From Micromonospora chokoriensis (GTDB lineage Bacteria; Actinomycetota; Actinomycetes; Mycobacteriales; Micromonosporaceae), in contig NZ_JOAN01000011.1 of assembly GCF_000718555.1 (NCBI RefSeq), positions 62,001 through 126,000 on the forward strand: a DNA stretch of 64,000 nt, given 5' to 3'. The position numbers were made by a program, and so were the translations under genes. The first letter of the stretch is position 1; every line of letters starts with the position of its first letter. This document shows positions 32,621-41,437 of this stretch, one piece after another. The notes under the pieces are model-generated. The model made no database searches and was not told the origin of the DNA. It saw only the letters and a list, made by a program, of their open reading frames with translations.

Positions 32621-33523
32621 TCAGGACTTGCGGGAGGACTGCAGGGTGGCGAAGGCGATGACGTTGTCGGCGTAGCCGGTGCGGCCCCCGATGAACTGCC
32701 CGCCGCAGGTGATCAACCGCAGCCCGGGTGGCCCGTCGTGACCGTAGATCCGCTCGGCGGGTAACTGGTCCTTCGGGAAGTGCTCGACGGTGTCGACCCG
32801 GAACACCACCACCGACTCGTCTGCCCGGGCCACCTCGATCAGGTCGCCGGGGTGCAGCTTGCCCAGGTCGTAGAAGACCGACGGGCCGGTCTTCGTGTCC
32901 ACGTGCCCGACGATCACCGCCGGGCCGGGTTCACCGGGTGTGGGCCCACGGTCGTACCAGCCGGTCTCGTTGTGCCGTTCCAACGGCGGTACGGCGATCG
33001 AGCCGTCGCGCGCCTGCCCGACTGGTGCCACCGGCGCGGCCACCTTGATCGACGGCACCGATAGGCGAACCGGACGACTGGCCGACAACCCGACCGACTC
33101 ACTGCGGGCCGGCCGGTCACCGCCGGTCGGGGCCAGATCGAACGGGCCGACCGAGCGGCCCAGCCCCGCCCCGGTGGCGAAGACACCAGCCAGCACCAGC
33201 ACCACGGCCACCGGTACGGACCAGGGGCTGCGGCCGGGCGGCCGACTTCGTCGAGGGGCGACTGCGGTCGGTGGACGCGCGGCCACCGACGGGCGGTCGG
33301 GATCCAGCGGACGGTCGGGATCCGGCCAATCGTCGTCCAGCGGCGGACGCACATCATCGGGCGGTGAAGCCGGACGACCGGCAAACGGCTGCCGGTCACC
33401 ATCGGGCGGTGAAGCCGGACGACCGATGAACGGCTGGCGCGCACCGTTGGACGGCCCGGCGGGACGGCCGGGCGACGGCTGGCGGTCACGATCGGGCGGC
33501 GGCGTGGGGCGGAAGATCTCCAT
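32621..33523 (-). CDS. Class F sortase
   Basis: A 300-residue transmembrane sortase. The first 95 residues are a cytosolic Pro/Arg/Asp-rich region with an internal repeat (RQPFIGRPASPPDG, RQPFAGRPASPPDD). A membrane segment lies near 102-121, and the sortase beta-barrel fills the rest. Catalytic residues are His207 (VIVGHVDT), Cys273 (LITCGG) and probably Arg281. Class F sortases of actinobacteria link or process surface proteins. It follows a secreted membrane-anchored protein gene by 7 bp, which is probably its functional partner. Confidence 0.88.
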   Translation of the reverse strand: MEIFRPTPPPDRDRQPSPGRPAGPSNGARQPFIGRPASPPDGDRQPFAGRPASPPDDVRPPLDDDWPDPDRPLDPDRPSVAARPPTAVAPRRSRPPGRSPWSVPVAVVLVLAGVFATGAGLGRSVGPFDLAPTGGDRPARSESVGLSASRPVRLSVPSIKVAAPVAPVGQARDGSIAVPPLERHNETGWYDRGPTPGEPGPAVIVGHVDTKTGPSVFYDLGKLHPGDLIEVARADESVVVFRVDTVEHFPKDQLPAERIYGHDGPPGLRLITCGGQFIGGRTGYADNVIAFATLQSSRKS

Positions 33524-33530
33524 GGCGGGC

Positions 33531-34166
33531 TCAGCGACGCGCGGCGGCTCGGGGGCGGCGCAGCGCCAGCACGGCGAGGACCAGCCCGGTGATGGTCAAC
33601 GCCGCGCCGCCGGGCAGCAGCAGCTTGCCGGTCATTCCGCCGGTGCCCCCGCCGAAGCCGGTTGCCGGACCCCGACTGGGCTGGACGGGCACCTTCTTGA
33701 CCACCTGAAGCATGGTCGAGGCGGTCTCGCCGTCGCGGCACTCCAGCTTGACCCGGTAGTTGCCGGGGCGGGTGCGTTCGCGCACCATCGGCGCGGCGGT
33801 GAGCCGGCCGCCCTGCGGCTGCACGCCGATCTCCCCGAAGGCGTCGGAGACCACGGTGGCGCCGACCGAGTTGTCCCGACAACTGGCCCGGATGCCGACC
33901 AGGTAGCCGGGCTGCACGGTGCTGGGGCTCACCTCGACGAAGATGTCCACCGCCGGCGTCGGTTGGGGTGCGCCACCGGGTGGCCCCTCGGGCTGCGGCG
34001 CAGGCGCGACAGCGACAGCGACAGCCCGCTCCGGCACGGCGAGGGCGGCAGGCACGGCACGAGCGGCAACCCGCTCCGGCGCGGCGAAAGCAGGCGCGGC
34101 GGCCAGCAGCGGGCCGGCGAGGACGGCCACCACGGACAGGGTCACGACGCCACGGGAAACTGTCAC
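33531..34166 (-). CDS. Secreted protein with C-terminal membrane anchor, sortase partner
   Basis: A 211-residue protein. It has a signal peptide (VVTLSVVAVLAGPLLAAAPA, cleavage near AFA), an Ala/Val/Pro-rich stretch, a folded domain of about 100 residues with two cysteines (RASCRDNSVGATVV, VKLECRDGETAST), a Gly-rich segment, a C-terminal hydrophobic helix (LTITGLVLAVLALRR) and a basic end. This is the shape of a sorting signal, but no canonical LPXTG is present; the nearest is LLLPGG just before the helix. The sortase gene begins 7 bp downstream. Function is unknown. Confidence 0.75.
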   Translation of the reverse strand: MTVSRGVVTLSVVAVLAGPLLAAAPAFAAPERVAARAVPAALAVPERAVAVAVAPAPQPEGPPGGAPQPTPAVDIFVEVSPSTVQPGYLVGIRASCRDNSVGATVVSDAFGEIGVQPQGGRLTAAPMVRERTRPGNYRVKLECRDGETASTMLQVVKKVPVQPSRGPATGFGGGTGGMTGKLLLPGGAALTITGLVLAVLALRRPRAAARR

Positions 34167-34299
34167 GATGCCCCCTTCCGACGCCGTGCGGCCGGGACGG
34201 GCAGCGGAGCACCCGACCTGCCGTACCAGTTGGATCCTCTCATTTCCGGTCGCACATCACATCCGATTCGTCGGCGGCTTCGCGTAGGCTCGGGTCGCT

Positions 34300-35007
34300 G
34301 TGAGCGCCATCGACCATGACCCCGCCGTCCCGCCCGCGAGCCGGACGATCCGCACGTTCCACCCCCGCCGGGGTCGGATGAGCGACCGGCAGACCGACGC
34401 GCTGGGCCGGCTCTGGCCCGCGTACGGCCTGGATGTGCCGGACGGCCCTGTCGTGCCCGTCGACCTGGCCGACCTGTTCGGTCGCCGGGCGCCGGTGGTG
34501 CTGGAGATCGGCTCGGGCATGGGCGACACCACCGCGATGATGGCTGCCGCCGACCCGGATCGAGATTATCTGGCGGTCGAGGTGCACACGCCGGGAATCG
34601 CCAACCTGCTCGACCTGGTGGATCGCGGCGGCCTGCGCAACGTGCGGGTGGCGCAGGGCGACGCGTTGTCCCTGGTCAGCGGCTTGCCCGAGGGTGTGTT
34701 GGACGCCGTGCACGTCTTCTTTCCGGACCCGTGGCCGAAGTCGCGCCACCACAAGCGGCGGATCATCCAGCCGACGCATGTGGCGCTGCTGCGGTCCCGG
34801 CTGCGACCGGGCGGGATGCTGCACTGCGCGACCGACTGGGCCGAGTACGCCGAGGCGATGCGGGAGACCCTGGAGGCGGACCCGGAGCTGGTGGACGCGT
34901 ACGGCGGTTTCGCGCCGCGGCCGGCGCACCGGCCGGTGACGAAGTTCGAGCGGCGGGCGATCACGGCCGGTCGGCCGGTGGCGGACCTGCTCTACCGCCG
35001 ACGGTGA
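34300..35007 (+). CDS. trmB: tRNA (guanine46-N7)-methyltransferase
   Basis: A 235-residue SAM-dependent TrmB enzyme. The SAM-binding EIGSGMGDTTAMM is followed by YLAVEVHTPGIANLLDLVDR, the tRNA/active-site motif VFFPDPWPKSRHHKRRIIQP, and the TDW motif (CATDWAEYAEAM). It methylates G46 of tRNA variable loops. The GTG at 34300 is used; the first 26 residues are poorly conserved, so the GTG/ATG choice is uncertain. Confidence 0.92.
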   Translation: MSAIDHDPAVPPASRTIRTFHPRRGRMSDRQTDALGRLWPAYGLDVPDGPVVPVDLADLFGRRAPVVLEIGSGMGDTTAMMAAADPDRDYLAVEVHTPGIANLLDLVDRGGLRNVRVAQGDALSLVSGLPEGVLDAVHVFFPDPWPKSRHHKRRIIQPTHVALLRSRLRPGGMLHCATDWAEYAEAMRETLEADPELVDAYGGFAPRPAHRPVTKFERRAITAGRPVADLLYRRR

Positions 35008-35014
35008 CCGGCGA

Positions 35015-35057
35015 AACGCCCGAACACGAGCATGTCTGGGCGTTCCGGGCGCCCGGA
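35015..35057 (+). terminator. Candidate trmB terminator
   Basis: AACGCCC (35015-35021) pairs with GGGCGTT (35038-35044), and the 14-bp perfect palindrome TCCGGGCGCCCGGA (35044-35057) follows directly. The pair lies 8 bp after the trmB stop. Confidence 0.45.
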
Positions 35058-35119
35058 CGGGGGTCCGGCGGAAGCCGGGTTGGCGTAGCGGGGCATGATC
35101 CAGGCACCATGGACAGGCT

Positions 35120-37633
35120 ATGACGCTCACCGCCGCGCTGCCGACAAGCGCCGACCCCGACACCCTCTTCGACGCGTTCGCCGGTTGGGCGAAGGAGCGC
35201 GGCCTCGACCTCTACCCCCATCAGGAAGAGGCGGTCATCGAGATCGTCTCCGGCGCCAACCTGATCATGAATACGCCCACCGGCTCGGGGAAGAGCCTGG
35301 TGGCCATCGCCGCGCACTTCGCGGCCCTCGCCGACAGCCGGACGACCTTCTACACCGCGCCGATCAAGGCCCTGGTGTCGGAGAAGTTCTTCGCGCTCTG
35401 CGAGGTCTTCGGCGCCGAGAACGTCGGCATGCTCACCGGCGACGCCAGCGTCAACGCCGACGCCCCGATCATCTGCTGCACCGCGGAGATCCTGGCCAAT
35501 CTGGCGCTGCGCGAGGGCGTGAAGGCCGACGTCGGCCAGGTGATCATGGACGAGTTCCACTTCTACGCCGAGCCCGACCGGGGCTGGGCGTGGCAGGTGC
35601 CGATCATCGAGCTGCCGCAGGCCCAGTTCATCCTGATGTCCGCCACCCTGGGAGACACCACCCGCTTCGTCGACGACCTGACCCGGCGCAACGGACGGCC
35701 GACCGCCGTCGTGCGCTCGGCGGAGCGGCCGGTCCCGCTCATCTTCTCGTACGCGATGACGCCGCTGCACGAGACACTTGAGGAGCTGCTGGAGACCAAG
35801 CAGGCCCCGGTCTACGTGGTGCACTTCACCCAGGCCGCCGCGCTGGAGCGGGCCCAGGCGCTGACCAGCGTCAACGTCTGCACCCGCGCCGAGAAGGACA
35901 TGATCGCCGAGGCGATCGGTGGTTTCCGGTTCACCGCCGGTTTCGGCAAGACGCTCTCCCGGCTGGTCCGGCACGGCATCGGCGTGCACCACGCCGGCAT
36001 GCTGCCCAAGTACCGCCGCCTGGTGGAGACCCTCGCCCAGGCCGGCCTGCTCAAGGTCATCTGCGGCACCGACACCCTGGGCGTCGGCATCAACGTGCCG
36101 ATCCGCACCGTGCTCTTCACCGGCCTGTCCAAGTACGACGGAGTCCGTACCCGGCTGCTCAAGAACCGGGAGTTCCACCAGATCGCCGGGCGGGCCGGCC
36201 GGGCCGGCTACGACACCATCGGCCGGGTCGTGGTGCAGGCACCCGAGCACGTCATCGACAACGAGAAGGCCCTCGCCAAGGCCGGTGACGACCCGAAGAA
36301 GCGGCGCAAGGTGGTCCGCAAGAAGCCGCCGGAGGGCTCGATCGGCTGGGGCCAGCCCACCTTCGACCGGCTTGTCGACGCCGAGCCGGAGCCGCTGACC
36401 TCAAGCTTCCAGGTCAGCCACTCGATGCTGCTCAACGTCATCGGCCGGCCCGGGGACGCGTTCACCGCGATGCGGCACCTGCTCACCGACAACCACGAGG
36501 AGCCCGCCGCCCAGCGCCGGCACATCCGCCGGGCCATCGCCATCTACCGGGCGCTGCGCGCCGGTGGGGTGGTCGAGGAGCTGCCCGAGCCGGACGAGAC
36601 CGGCCGACGGATCCGGCTCACCGTCGACCTCCAGCTCGACTTCGCCCTCAACCAGCCGCTCTCCCCCCTCGCGCTGGCCACCATCGAGCTGCTCGACGCC
36701 GAGTCCCCGTCGTACGCGCTCGACGTGCTGAGCGTGATCGAGTCGATCCTCGACGACCCCCGGCAGATCCTCTCCGCGCAGCAGTTCAAGGCCCGCGGTG
36801 AGGCGGTCGCCGCGATGAAGGCCGAGGGCATCGAGTACGAGGCCCGCATCGAACTGCTCGACGAGGTGACCCACCCGAAGCCCCTGGCCGAGCTGCTGGA
36901 GGCCGCGTACGAGATGTACCGGCAGGGGCACCCCTGGGTCGCCGACCACCAGCTCTCCCCCAAGGCCGTGGTCCGCGACATGTACGAGCGGGCCATGACC
37001 TTCACCGAGTACGTGCAGTTCTACGGGCTGACCCGCTCGGAGGGTCTCGTCCTGCGCTACCTGGCCGACGCGTACAAGACGCTGCGCCAGACCGTGCCCG
37101 AGGACGCCAAGACCGAGGAGCTGATCGACCTCATCGAGTGGTTGGGCGAGCTGGTCCGCCAGGTCGACTCCAGCCTCATCGACGAGTGGGAGCGGCTGCG
37201 CAACCCGTCCGACGTGGCCGAGGTGGCTCAGGCACACGCCGCCCTGACCGACCGGCCACCGGCGGTGACCCGCAATGCGCGGGCGTTCCGGGTGCTGGTG
37301 CGCAACGCGCTGTTCCGTCGGGTCGAGCTGGCCGCGCTACGCCGCTGGGACCTGCTCGCCGAGTTGGACGCCGAGGACGGCTGGGACTACGACGCGTGGG
37401 CCGACGCCCTGGGGCCGTACTTCGAGGCGTACACCTCGCTTGGGGTTGGTCCGGACGCCCGAGGCCCGGCGCTGCTCATGATCGAGCAGGGCCGGGAACG
37501 GTGGACCGTCCGGCAGATCTTCGACGACCCGGACGGCGACCACGACTGGGGCATCAGCGCCGAGATCGACCTGGCGGCCTCGGACGAGGTCGGCGCGGCG
37601 GTCGTCCGGATCACCGACGTCGGCCAGCTCTGA
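35120..37633 (+). CDS. Ski2-like DEAD-box RNA helicase with DUF3516
   Basis: An 837-residue helicase. The P-loop (NTPTGSGKSLVA) is near residue 50, FYTAPIKALVSEKFF is motif Ia, the DEAD/DEVH position reads DEFH at about 144-147, and motif III is LMSATLGD. The second helicase lobe shows HHAGMLPKYRRLVE, then GTDTLGVGINVPIRTVLFTG, then HQIAGRAGRAGYDTIG. The C-terminal half (VLRYLADAYKTLRQTVPEDA, and a final mixed region) is the DUF3516 part. Actinobacterial relatives are presumed RNA helicases, though unproven. Confidence 0.92.
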   Translation: MTLTAALPTSADPDTLFDAFAGWAKERGLDLYPHQEEAVIEIVSGANLIMNTPTGSGKSLVAIAAHFAALADSRTTFYTAPIKALVSEKFFALCEVFGAENVGMLTGDASVNADAPIICCTAEILANLALREGVKADVGQVIMDEFHFYAEPDRGWAWQVPIIELPQAQFILMSATLGDTTRFVDDLTRRNGRPTAVVRSAERPVPLIFSYAMTPLHETLEELLETKQAPVYVVHFTQAAALERAQALTSVNVCTRAEKDMIAEAIGGFRFTAGFGKTLSRLVRHGIGVHHAGMLPKYRRLVETLAQAGLLKVICGTDTLGVGINVPIRTVLFTGLSKYDGVRTRLLKNREFHQIAGRAGRAGYDTIGRVVVQAPEHVIDNEKALAKAGDDPKKRRKVVRKKPPEGSIGWGQPTFDRLVDAEPEPLTSSFQVSHSMLLNVIGRPGDAFTAMRHLLTDNHEEPAAQRRHIRRAIAIYRALRAGGVVEELPEPDETGRRIRLTVDLQLDFALNQPLSPLALATIELLDAESPSYALDVLSVIESILDDPRQILSAQQFKARGEAVAAMKAEGIEYEARIELLDEVTHPKPLAELLEAAYEMYRQGHPWVADHQLSPKAVVRDMYERAMTFTEYVQFYGLTRSEGLVLRYLADAYKTLRQTVPEDAKTEELIDLIEWLGELVRQVDSSLIDEWERLRNPSDVAEVAQAHAALTDRPPAVTRNARAFRVLVRNALFRRVELAALRRWDLLAELDAEDGWDYDAWADALGPYFEAYTSLGVGPDARGPALLMIEQGRERWTVRQIFDDPDGDHDWGISAEIDLAASDEVGAAVVRITDVGQL

Positions 37634-37643
37634 CGCGCACCGA

Positions 37644-38363
37644 TCAGCGGGCCTGGGCGGCGGCCCTGATCCGGCGTACCGCCTCGGCGGCGCCCTCGTT
37701 CCAGGGGGCGCCGTGGCCGGGGAGGATCCACGTCGCCCCCAGGTCCTCGATGCGGGTGAGCGAGGCCAGCGCCAGGGTCGGGTCGTCGGTGAACGGCGCC
37801 GGCTGCGGGCCGGGCCGGCCGGTAAGCACGTGTCGGGTGGTGAGCGCGTCGCCGACGAACACCGCGTCCGCGATCGGCACGTGTACGGCGATGCTGCCCG
37901 GCGAGTGACCGGGCATCCCGATGACGCGCGGAGCGCCGGGCAGGTCGAGCACCTGACCGTCCTGCACGGCCACCACCTCGCTGAGGTACGTGGTGCGCAG
38001 CCCGCCCTTGCGGCCGGCGTACAGCATGAAGCGGGCCGTGGCACCCACCTTGAACGTCCCGAAGGACGCCTTGGGCCTGACCTCGCCGCGGGCGCGGGCG
38101 GCATCCGCTTCGTGCACGTAGACCGGCACTGCGTGGTCGCGGCGGAGTCGCTCGGCGAAGCCGATGTGGTCGGTGTCGCCGTGGGTGAGGATCAGACCTC
38201 GGATGTCGGCGAGCGAGCGACCCATGCCGGAAAGCTCCGCCACCAGCTCCGACCAGTGACCGGCGAGGCCGGCGTCCACCACGGTGACGCCCTCGTCGGT
38301 CTCGATCAGGTAGGCGGCGACGATGTCGTTGCCGATGCGGTGCAGGTGTGGCCCGAGCTTCAT
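37644..38363 (-). CDS. Metallo-beta-lactamase-fold hydrolase
   Basis: A 239-residue MBL-fold enzyme. The metal site is HGDTDH (LILTHGDTDHIGFAERL), with GMPGHSPGSIAVHVP as the third ligand region, FVGDALTTRHVL and ILPGHGAPW for the remaining His/Asp residues. It belongs to the broad glyoxalase II-like group; the substrate cannot be named. The start at 38363 has GAGGA upstream. It is divergent from a TetR gene, and a nested palindrome fills the gap, so the TetR protein probably represses it. Confidence 0.88.
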   Translation of the reverse strand: MKLGPHLHRIGNDIVAAYLIETDEGVTVVDAGLAGHWSELVAELSGMGRSLADIRGLILTHGDTDHIGFAERLRRDHAVPVYVHEADAARARGEVRPKASFGTFKVGATARFMLYAGRKGGLRTTYLSEVVAVQDGQVLDLPGAPRVIGMPGHSPGSIAVHVPIADAVFVGDALTTRHVLTGRPGPQPAPFTDDPTLALASLTRIEDLGATWILPGHGAPWNEGAAEAVRRIRAAAQAR

Positions 38364-38392
38364 GGTGTCCTCCCGAGGTAACGTCGCTCTCT

Positions 38393-38437
38393 GATAGCTA
38401 TGATAGTTAGCCATCATGGCTAAGGTCCATAGCTATC
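38393..38437. promoter_or_regulatory. Nested palindromic TetR operator
   Basis: Outer arms GATAGCTATG (38393-38402) and CATAGCTATC (38428-38437) enclose inner arms TTAGCC (38407-38412) and GGCTAA (38418-38423), the latter separated by ATCAT. GATAGCTATG also contains ATAGCTAT, which is itself a palindrome. The site lies between the MBL gene and the TetR gene and fits two dimers binding. Confidence 0.7.
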
Positions 38438-38476
38438 ATGAGTGACGGTCGTCGCCCACCCGCAAGGAGCCACCAC

Positions 38477-39043
38477 ATGCCGACCCCCGACCGGACGTCC
38501 CTCGCCGACATCGTGACGGCTGCCCGCCAGATCCTGGAGTCGGAAGGCCTTCCACGCCTGACCATGCAGGCGGTCGCCGAGCGGGTGGGCGTCCGCGCCC
38601 CCTCGCTGTACAAGCGGGTCCGCAACCGCGACGCCCTCATCCGGCTCGTCACCGAGGCCACCGTGCACGACCTCGGCGAACAGCTCAGCGCCGTCACCGG
38701 CAGCGGCGATCCGCGCCAGGACCTCGCCGAGCTGGCACGCGCCTTCCGCACGTTCGCGCACGCCCAACCGGCCAGCTACCACCTCATCTTCGCCAACGGC
38801 CCGGCGGAGACCCGTCCCAGCCTCGACGCCCTCACCTTGGCCAGCACCCCCGCCCTCCGCGTCGCCGCCGACCTCGCCGGGCCCGAGCACGCCCTGGCCG
38901 CCGCCCGCACATTGACCGCCTGGGCCAACGGCTTCATCAGCATGGAGTTGGCCGGCGCCTTCAACCTCGGCGGCGACCTCGACGACGCCTTCGAGTTCGG
39001 CATCGACCGCCTGACCGTCGCACTGAGGGCCCGGGCTGGATGA
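38477..39043 (+). CDS. TetR-family regulator
   Basis: A 188-residue TetR regulator. The helix-turn-helix is at about residues 7-50 (SLADIVTAARQILESEGLPR, LTMQAVAERVGVRAPSLYKR). The C-terminal domain has WHG-like features (AHAQPASYHLIFANGPAE). ATG 38477 is chosen because AAGGAG lies eight bases before it; the ATG at 38438 abuts the palindrome and lacks a ribosome site. It probably autoregulates and controls the divergent MBL gene. Confidence 0.87.
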   Translation: MPTPDRTSLADIVTAARQILESEGLPRLTMQAVAERVGVRAPSLYKRVRNRDALIRLVTEATVHDLGEQLSAVTGSGDPRQDLAELARAFRTFAHAQPASYHLIFANGPAETRPSLDALTLASTPALRVAADLAGPEHALAAARTLTAWANGFISMELAGAFNLGGDLDDAFEFGIDRLTVALRARAG

Positions 39044-39066
39044 CCACCGCCGCAGCGCTCGTCGGA

Positions 39067-40227
39067 TCACCGATGCCGGCCACCCCTGGCGTGCCTCCCA
39101 CCAACGGGCCGTCCGACGTGGACCGGCCGTGGTCCGAACAGTGTCGGGGTACGCCGGGCGGCGACGTCCTCGATCCAACCGAACAGCAGCACCGCCCCGG
39201 CGGTCAGGAGACACACCCCGGTCAGCCGTAGCGCGATCGAGGCGACCGAGTTGTACGGGAGCACCGGCGCGAGCAGCAGGAACATTCCGAGGGTGGCCGG
39301 GATGTGCCACAGGTAGATGGTGACCGCTCGGGCGTTGACCAGCCGGAGCGCGCCGCCCAGCGGCACCCGGCCGACGAACCGAGGCTGAACTCTCAGCAGC
39401 ACGGCGACGAGGGCCATCGACCACAGCGTGGTGCCGCCCGCGATGTGGTTGAGGTCGGCGGCCCGGCCGGTGACGACGGCGGACACCACCCACGTCCCGC
39501 CCGCCCCGGCGAGGCCGGCGACGAGACAGCCGTACCAGCGCCACGGGACGCGGCGCAGCAGCCGATCGTGGTGGGCGAAACCCATCAGCCAGCAGGACAG
39601 GTAGGCGGCGACGAAGTAGCCGGCGTGCACTCCGGCGAGGTGCATCCCGATCGGCAGCGCGGTGGCGACCGCGATGCTGGGCCATGGCCAGCGGCGGAAC
39701 ACGCGCAGCAGGACCGGGGAGAGCAGCACCAACCACAGGTAGGTGACGACGTACCAGAGCCCGATCTGGAACGCCCAGGCCCAGGACGGCCCGCCCACCG
39801 GGGGCACCCGCAGCGGCAGGACCCACCAGAGCAGTTCACCCCAGTCGGCCATCCCGTCCGGCAGCGGCCGCCATCCAGCAGTGCAGAGCACCGCCAGGGT
39901 GATCACGCCGAACACCCAGAACGGCAGCAGCAGCCGGCGCAGCCGGCGGAGCACCGCCGACGGGCCGTGCCGGTCCAGCGACGCCGCCATCAACGAACCG
40001 GCGATGCCGAACATCAGACCCATCGCCGGCACCAGCAGGCTGAGCCAGAGCCAACCGGTGACGTGGTAGAGCATCACCCGGACCAGTGCGACCGCGCGCA
40101 GCAGGTCCAGGTAGCGGTCCCGGTCCGACGCGGGCTCGCGGGACCGGACGGCTCCTGCCGTCGCCCCGGTGCCAGGAGCGATCACCCTGGGCGCCCAACC
40201 AATGACCACAAGGCACATTAACGCCAC
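39067..40227 (-). CDS. Acyltransferase 3 family membrane protein
   Basis: A 386-residue acyltransferase 3 (OafA/YrhL-like) protein with about ten membrane segments. The opening RYLDLLRAVALVRVMLYHVTG holds the conserved Arg and His of TM1, and the segment YLWHIPATLGMFLLLAPVLP near the end is the typical late TM. These enzymes O-acylate surface glycans or small molecules; the acceptor is unknown. The start at 40227 is GTG; ATG three codons later is equally possible. Confidence 0.85.
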   Translation of the reverse strand: MALMCLVVIGWAPRVIAPGTGATAGAVRSREPASDRDRYLDLLRAVALVRVMLYHVTGWLWLSLLVPAMGLMFGIAGSLMAASLDRHGPSAVLRRLRRLLLPFWVFGVITLAVLCTAGWRPLPDGMADWGELLWWVLPLRVPPVGGPSWAWAFQIGLWYVVTYLWLVLLSPVLLRVFRRWPWPSIAVATALPIGMHLAGVHAGYFVAAYLSCWLMGFAHHDRLLRRVPWRWYGCLVAGLAGAGGTWVVSAVVTGRAADLNHIAGGTTLWSMALVAVLLRVQPRFVGRVPLGGALRLVNARAVTIYLWHIPATLGMFLLLAPVLPYNSVASIALRLTGVCLLTAGAVLLFGWIEDVAARRTPTLFGPRPVHVGRPVGGRHARGGRHR

Positions 40228-40323
40228 AACTGGGACAATTTACGTTTCTCGCTATAAATCGGCTGACCAGAGCCTCAGCACCCCGACGCTCGTTCCGGGC
40301 GCAGCGCGGTGCCGACAGCCGAC

Positions 40324-41385
40324 CTATGTCCGGGGTGGTGCCGTCGAGGCACGGACCACGACCTCGGTCGGCAGGATCAGCGCCGTCCGGGTGAGCGCCG
40401 GCCGCAGGAGCATGCGGACCGCCTCCGCGCCCTTGCGGGCGTGCGGCTGCCGCACCGTGGTCAGGGCCGGGCTGGCAGCGGCTGCCGCCGGCACGTCGTC
40501 GAAGCCGACGACGGAGAGATCACCAGGGACGTCGATGCCGCGACGGGTGGCTTCGGCGATGACACCGAGCGCCAGCCGATCGCTCATCGCCAGGATCGCC
40601 GTGGGCGGCTCGGCGAGATCGAGCAGGGGCACCGCGGCAGCGGCCCCGTCGGCCTCCTCGACCCCGCGGGCCGCCACGACGACGATCCGGCCACCGCCGC
40701 CGAGCGCGGGGCCGAGCGCGTCCCGGTAGCCGTCGAGGCGGGCCCGATTGGCGACGTACCCGGTGGGCGCGTCGAGCCCGGCGGTCACCACCGTCGTCGC
40801 CGAGTGGCGGGCCAGGGCGAAGCTGATCACGCCGATCCGGCGGTGGCCGAGGTCGACCAGGTGCGCCGCCGCCGCACGGGCCGCGGCCCGGTCGTCGATG
40901 CCGACGTACGGCTCCCCCGGCGTCACAGGAGCGTCGAGCCCGACGACCGGCAGCCTCCGGGCGCGCAGCAACTCCCGCCGCTCGGGCTCCAGTGGATCGC
41001 AGAAGGCGACGAACCCGTCCACGAGCGCGGTGGGGACGACGTCCGGAAGGCCGGGCTCGGCGCGGGGAACCAGCACCAGTGAGGAGCCGCGCTCGCCGCA
41101 GACCCGGGCGACGCCGGCCATGGTCAGACGCGCCGCCGGGTCCTCGAAGAGGTATTGCAGCGGCTCGTGGATGATCAGCCCGACGGCGCCGGTCTGGCCT
41201 CGGCGGAACGTGTTGGCGATCGGGTCGGGACCGGGATAGCCGAGGTCCCGTGCCGCGATCAGGATCCGGTCGCGCAGCTCGCGGCTGAGCTGATCGGGCC
41301 GGTTGAAGGCGTTGCTCACCGTGGCCTGGCTGACACCGAGCGCTCGCGCGACGTCTCGCATCCGAGGGGGTGGGTCGCTGGGCAT
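40324..41385 (-). CDS. LacI-family transcriptional regulator
   Basis: A 353-residue LacI regulator. The helix-turn-helix is MRDVARALGVSQATVSNAFN with the hinge GYPGPDPIANTFRRGQTGAV. The periplasmic-binding-type sensor domain follows (AAAHLVDLGHRRIGVISFAL, VVGFDDVPAAAAASPALTTV, QPHARKGAEAVRMLL). GGGAGG precedes the ATG at 41385. It is divergent from an MFS transporter gene by 52 bp and very likely represses it, responding to a ligand that the transporter handles. Confidence 0.9.
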   Translation of the reverse strand: MPSDPPPRMRDVARALGVSQATVSNAFNRPDQLSRELRDRILIAARDLGYPGPDPIANTFRRGQTGAVGLIIHEPLQYLFEDPAARLTMAGVARVCGERGSSLVLVPRAEPGLPDVVPTALVDGFVAFCDPLEPERRELLRARRLPVVGLDAPVTPGEPYVGIDDRAAARAAAAHLVDLGHRRIGVISFALARHSATTVVTAGLDAPTGYVANRARLDGYRDALGPALGGGGRIVVVAARGVEEADGAAAAVPLLDLAEPPTAILAMSDRLALGVIAEATRRGIDVPGDLSVVGFDDVPAAAAASPALTTVRQPHARKGAEAVRMLLRPALTRTALILPTEVVVRASTAPPRT

Positions 41386-41418
41386 TGGAGCACCTCCCTG
41401 CGTTGTGCCGGTCCTCTG

Positions 41419-41429
41419 ATACGTATAAG
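41419..41429 (+). promoter_or_regulatory. Possible LacI operator overlapping the MFS promoter
   Basis: ATACGTAT (41419-41426), a short palindrome with the central CG typical of LacI-family sites, overlaps TATAAG (41424-41429), which would serve as a -10 element. The MFS start codon at 41438 is then about at the transcription start, so the message may be leaderless. TTGTGC at 41403-41408 is a weak -35 candidate. Confidence 0.5.
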
Positions 41430-41437
41430 TTAGCCAG

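Noticed and set aside
40324..41385. The LacI regulator as CebR
   Set aside because: It is divergent from an MFS gene, has no cellobiose ABC genes beside it, and no CebR box lies in its own intergenic region.
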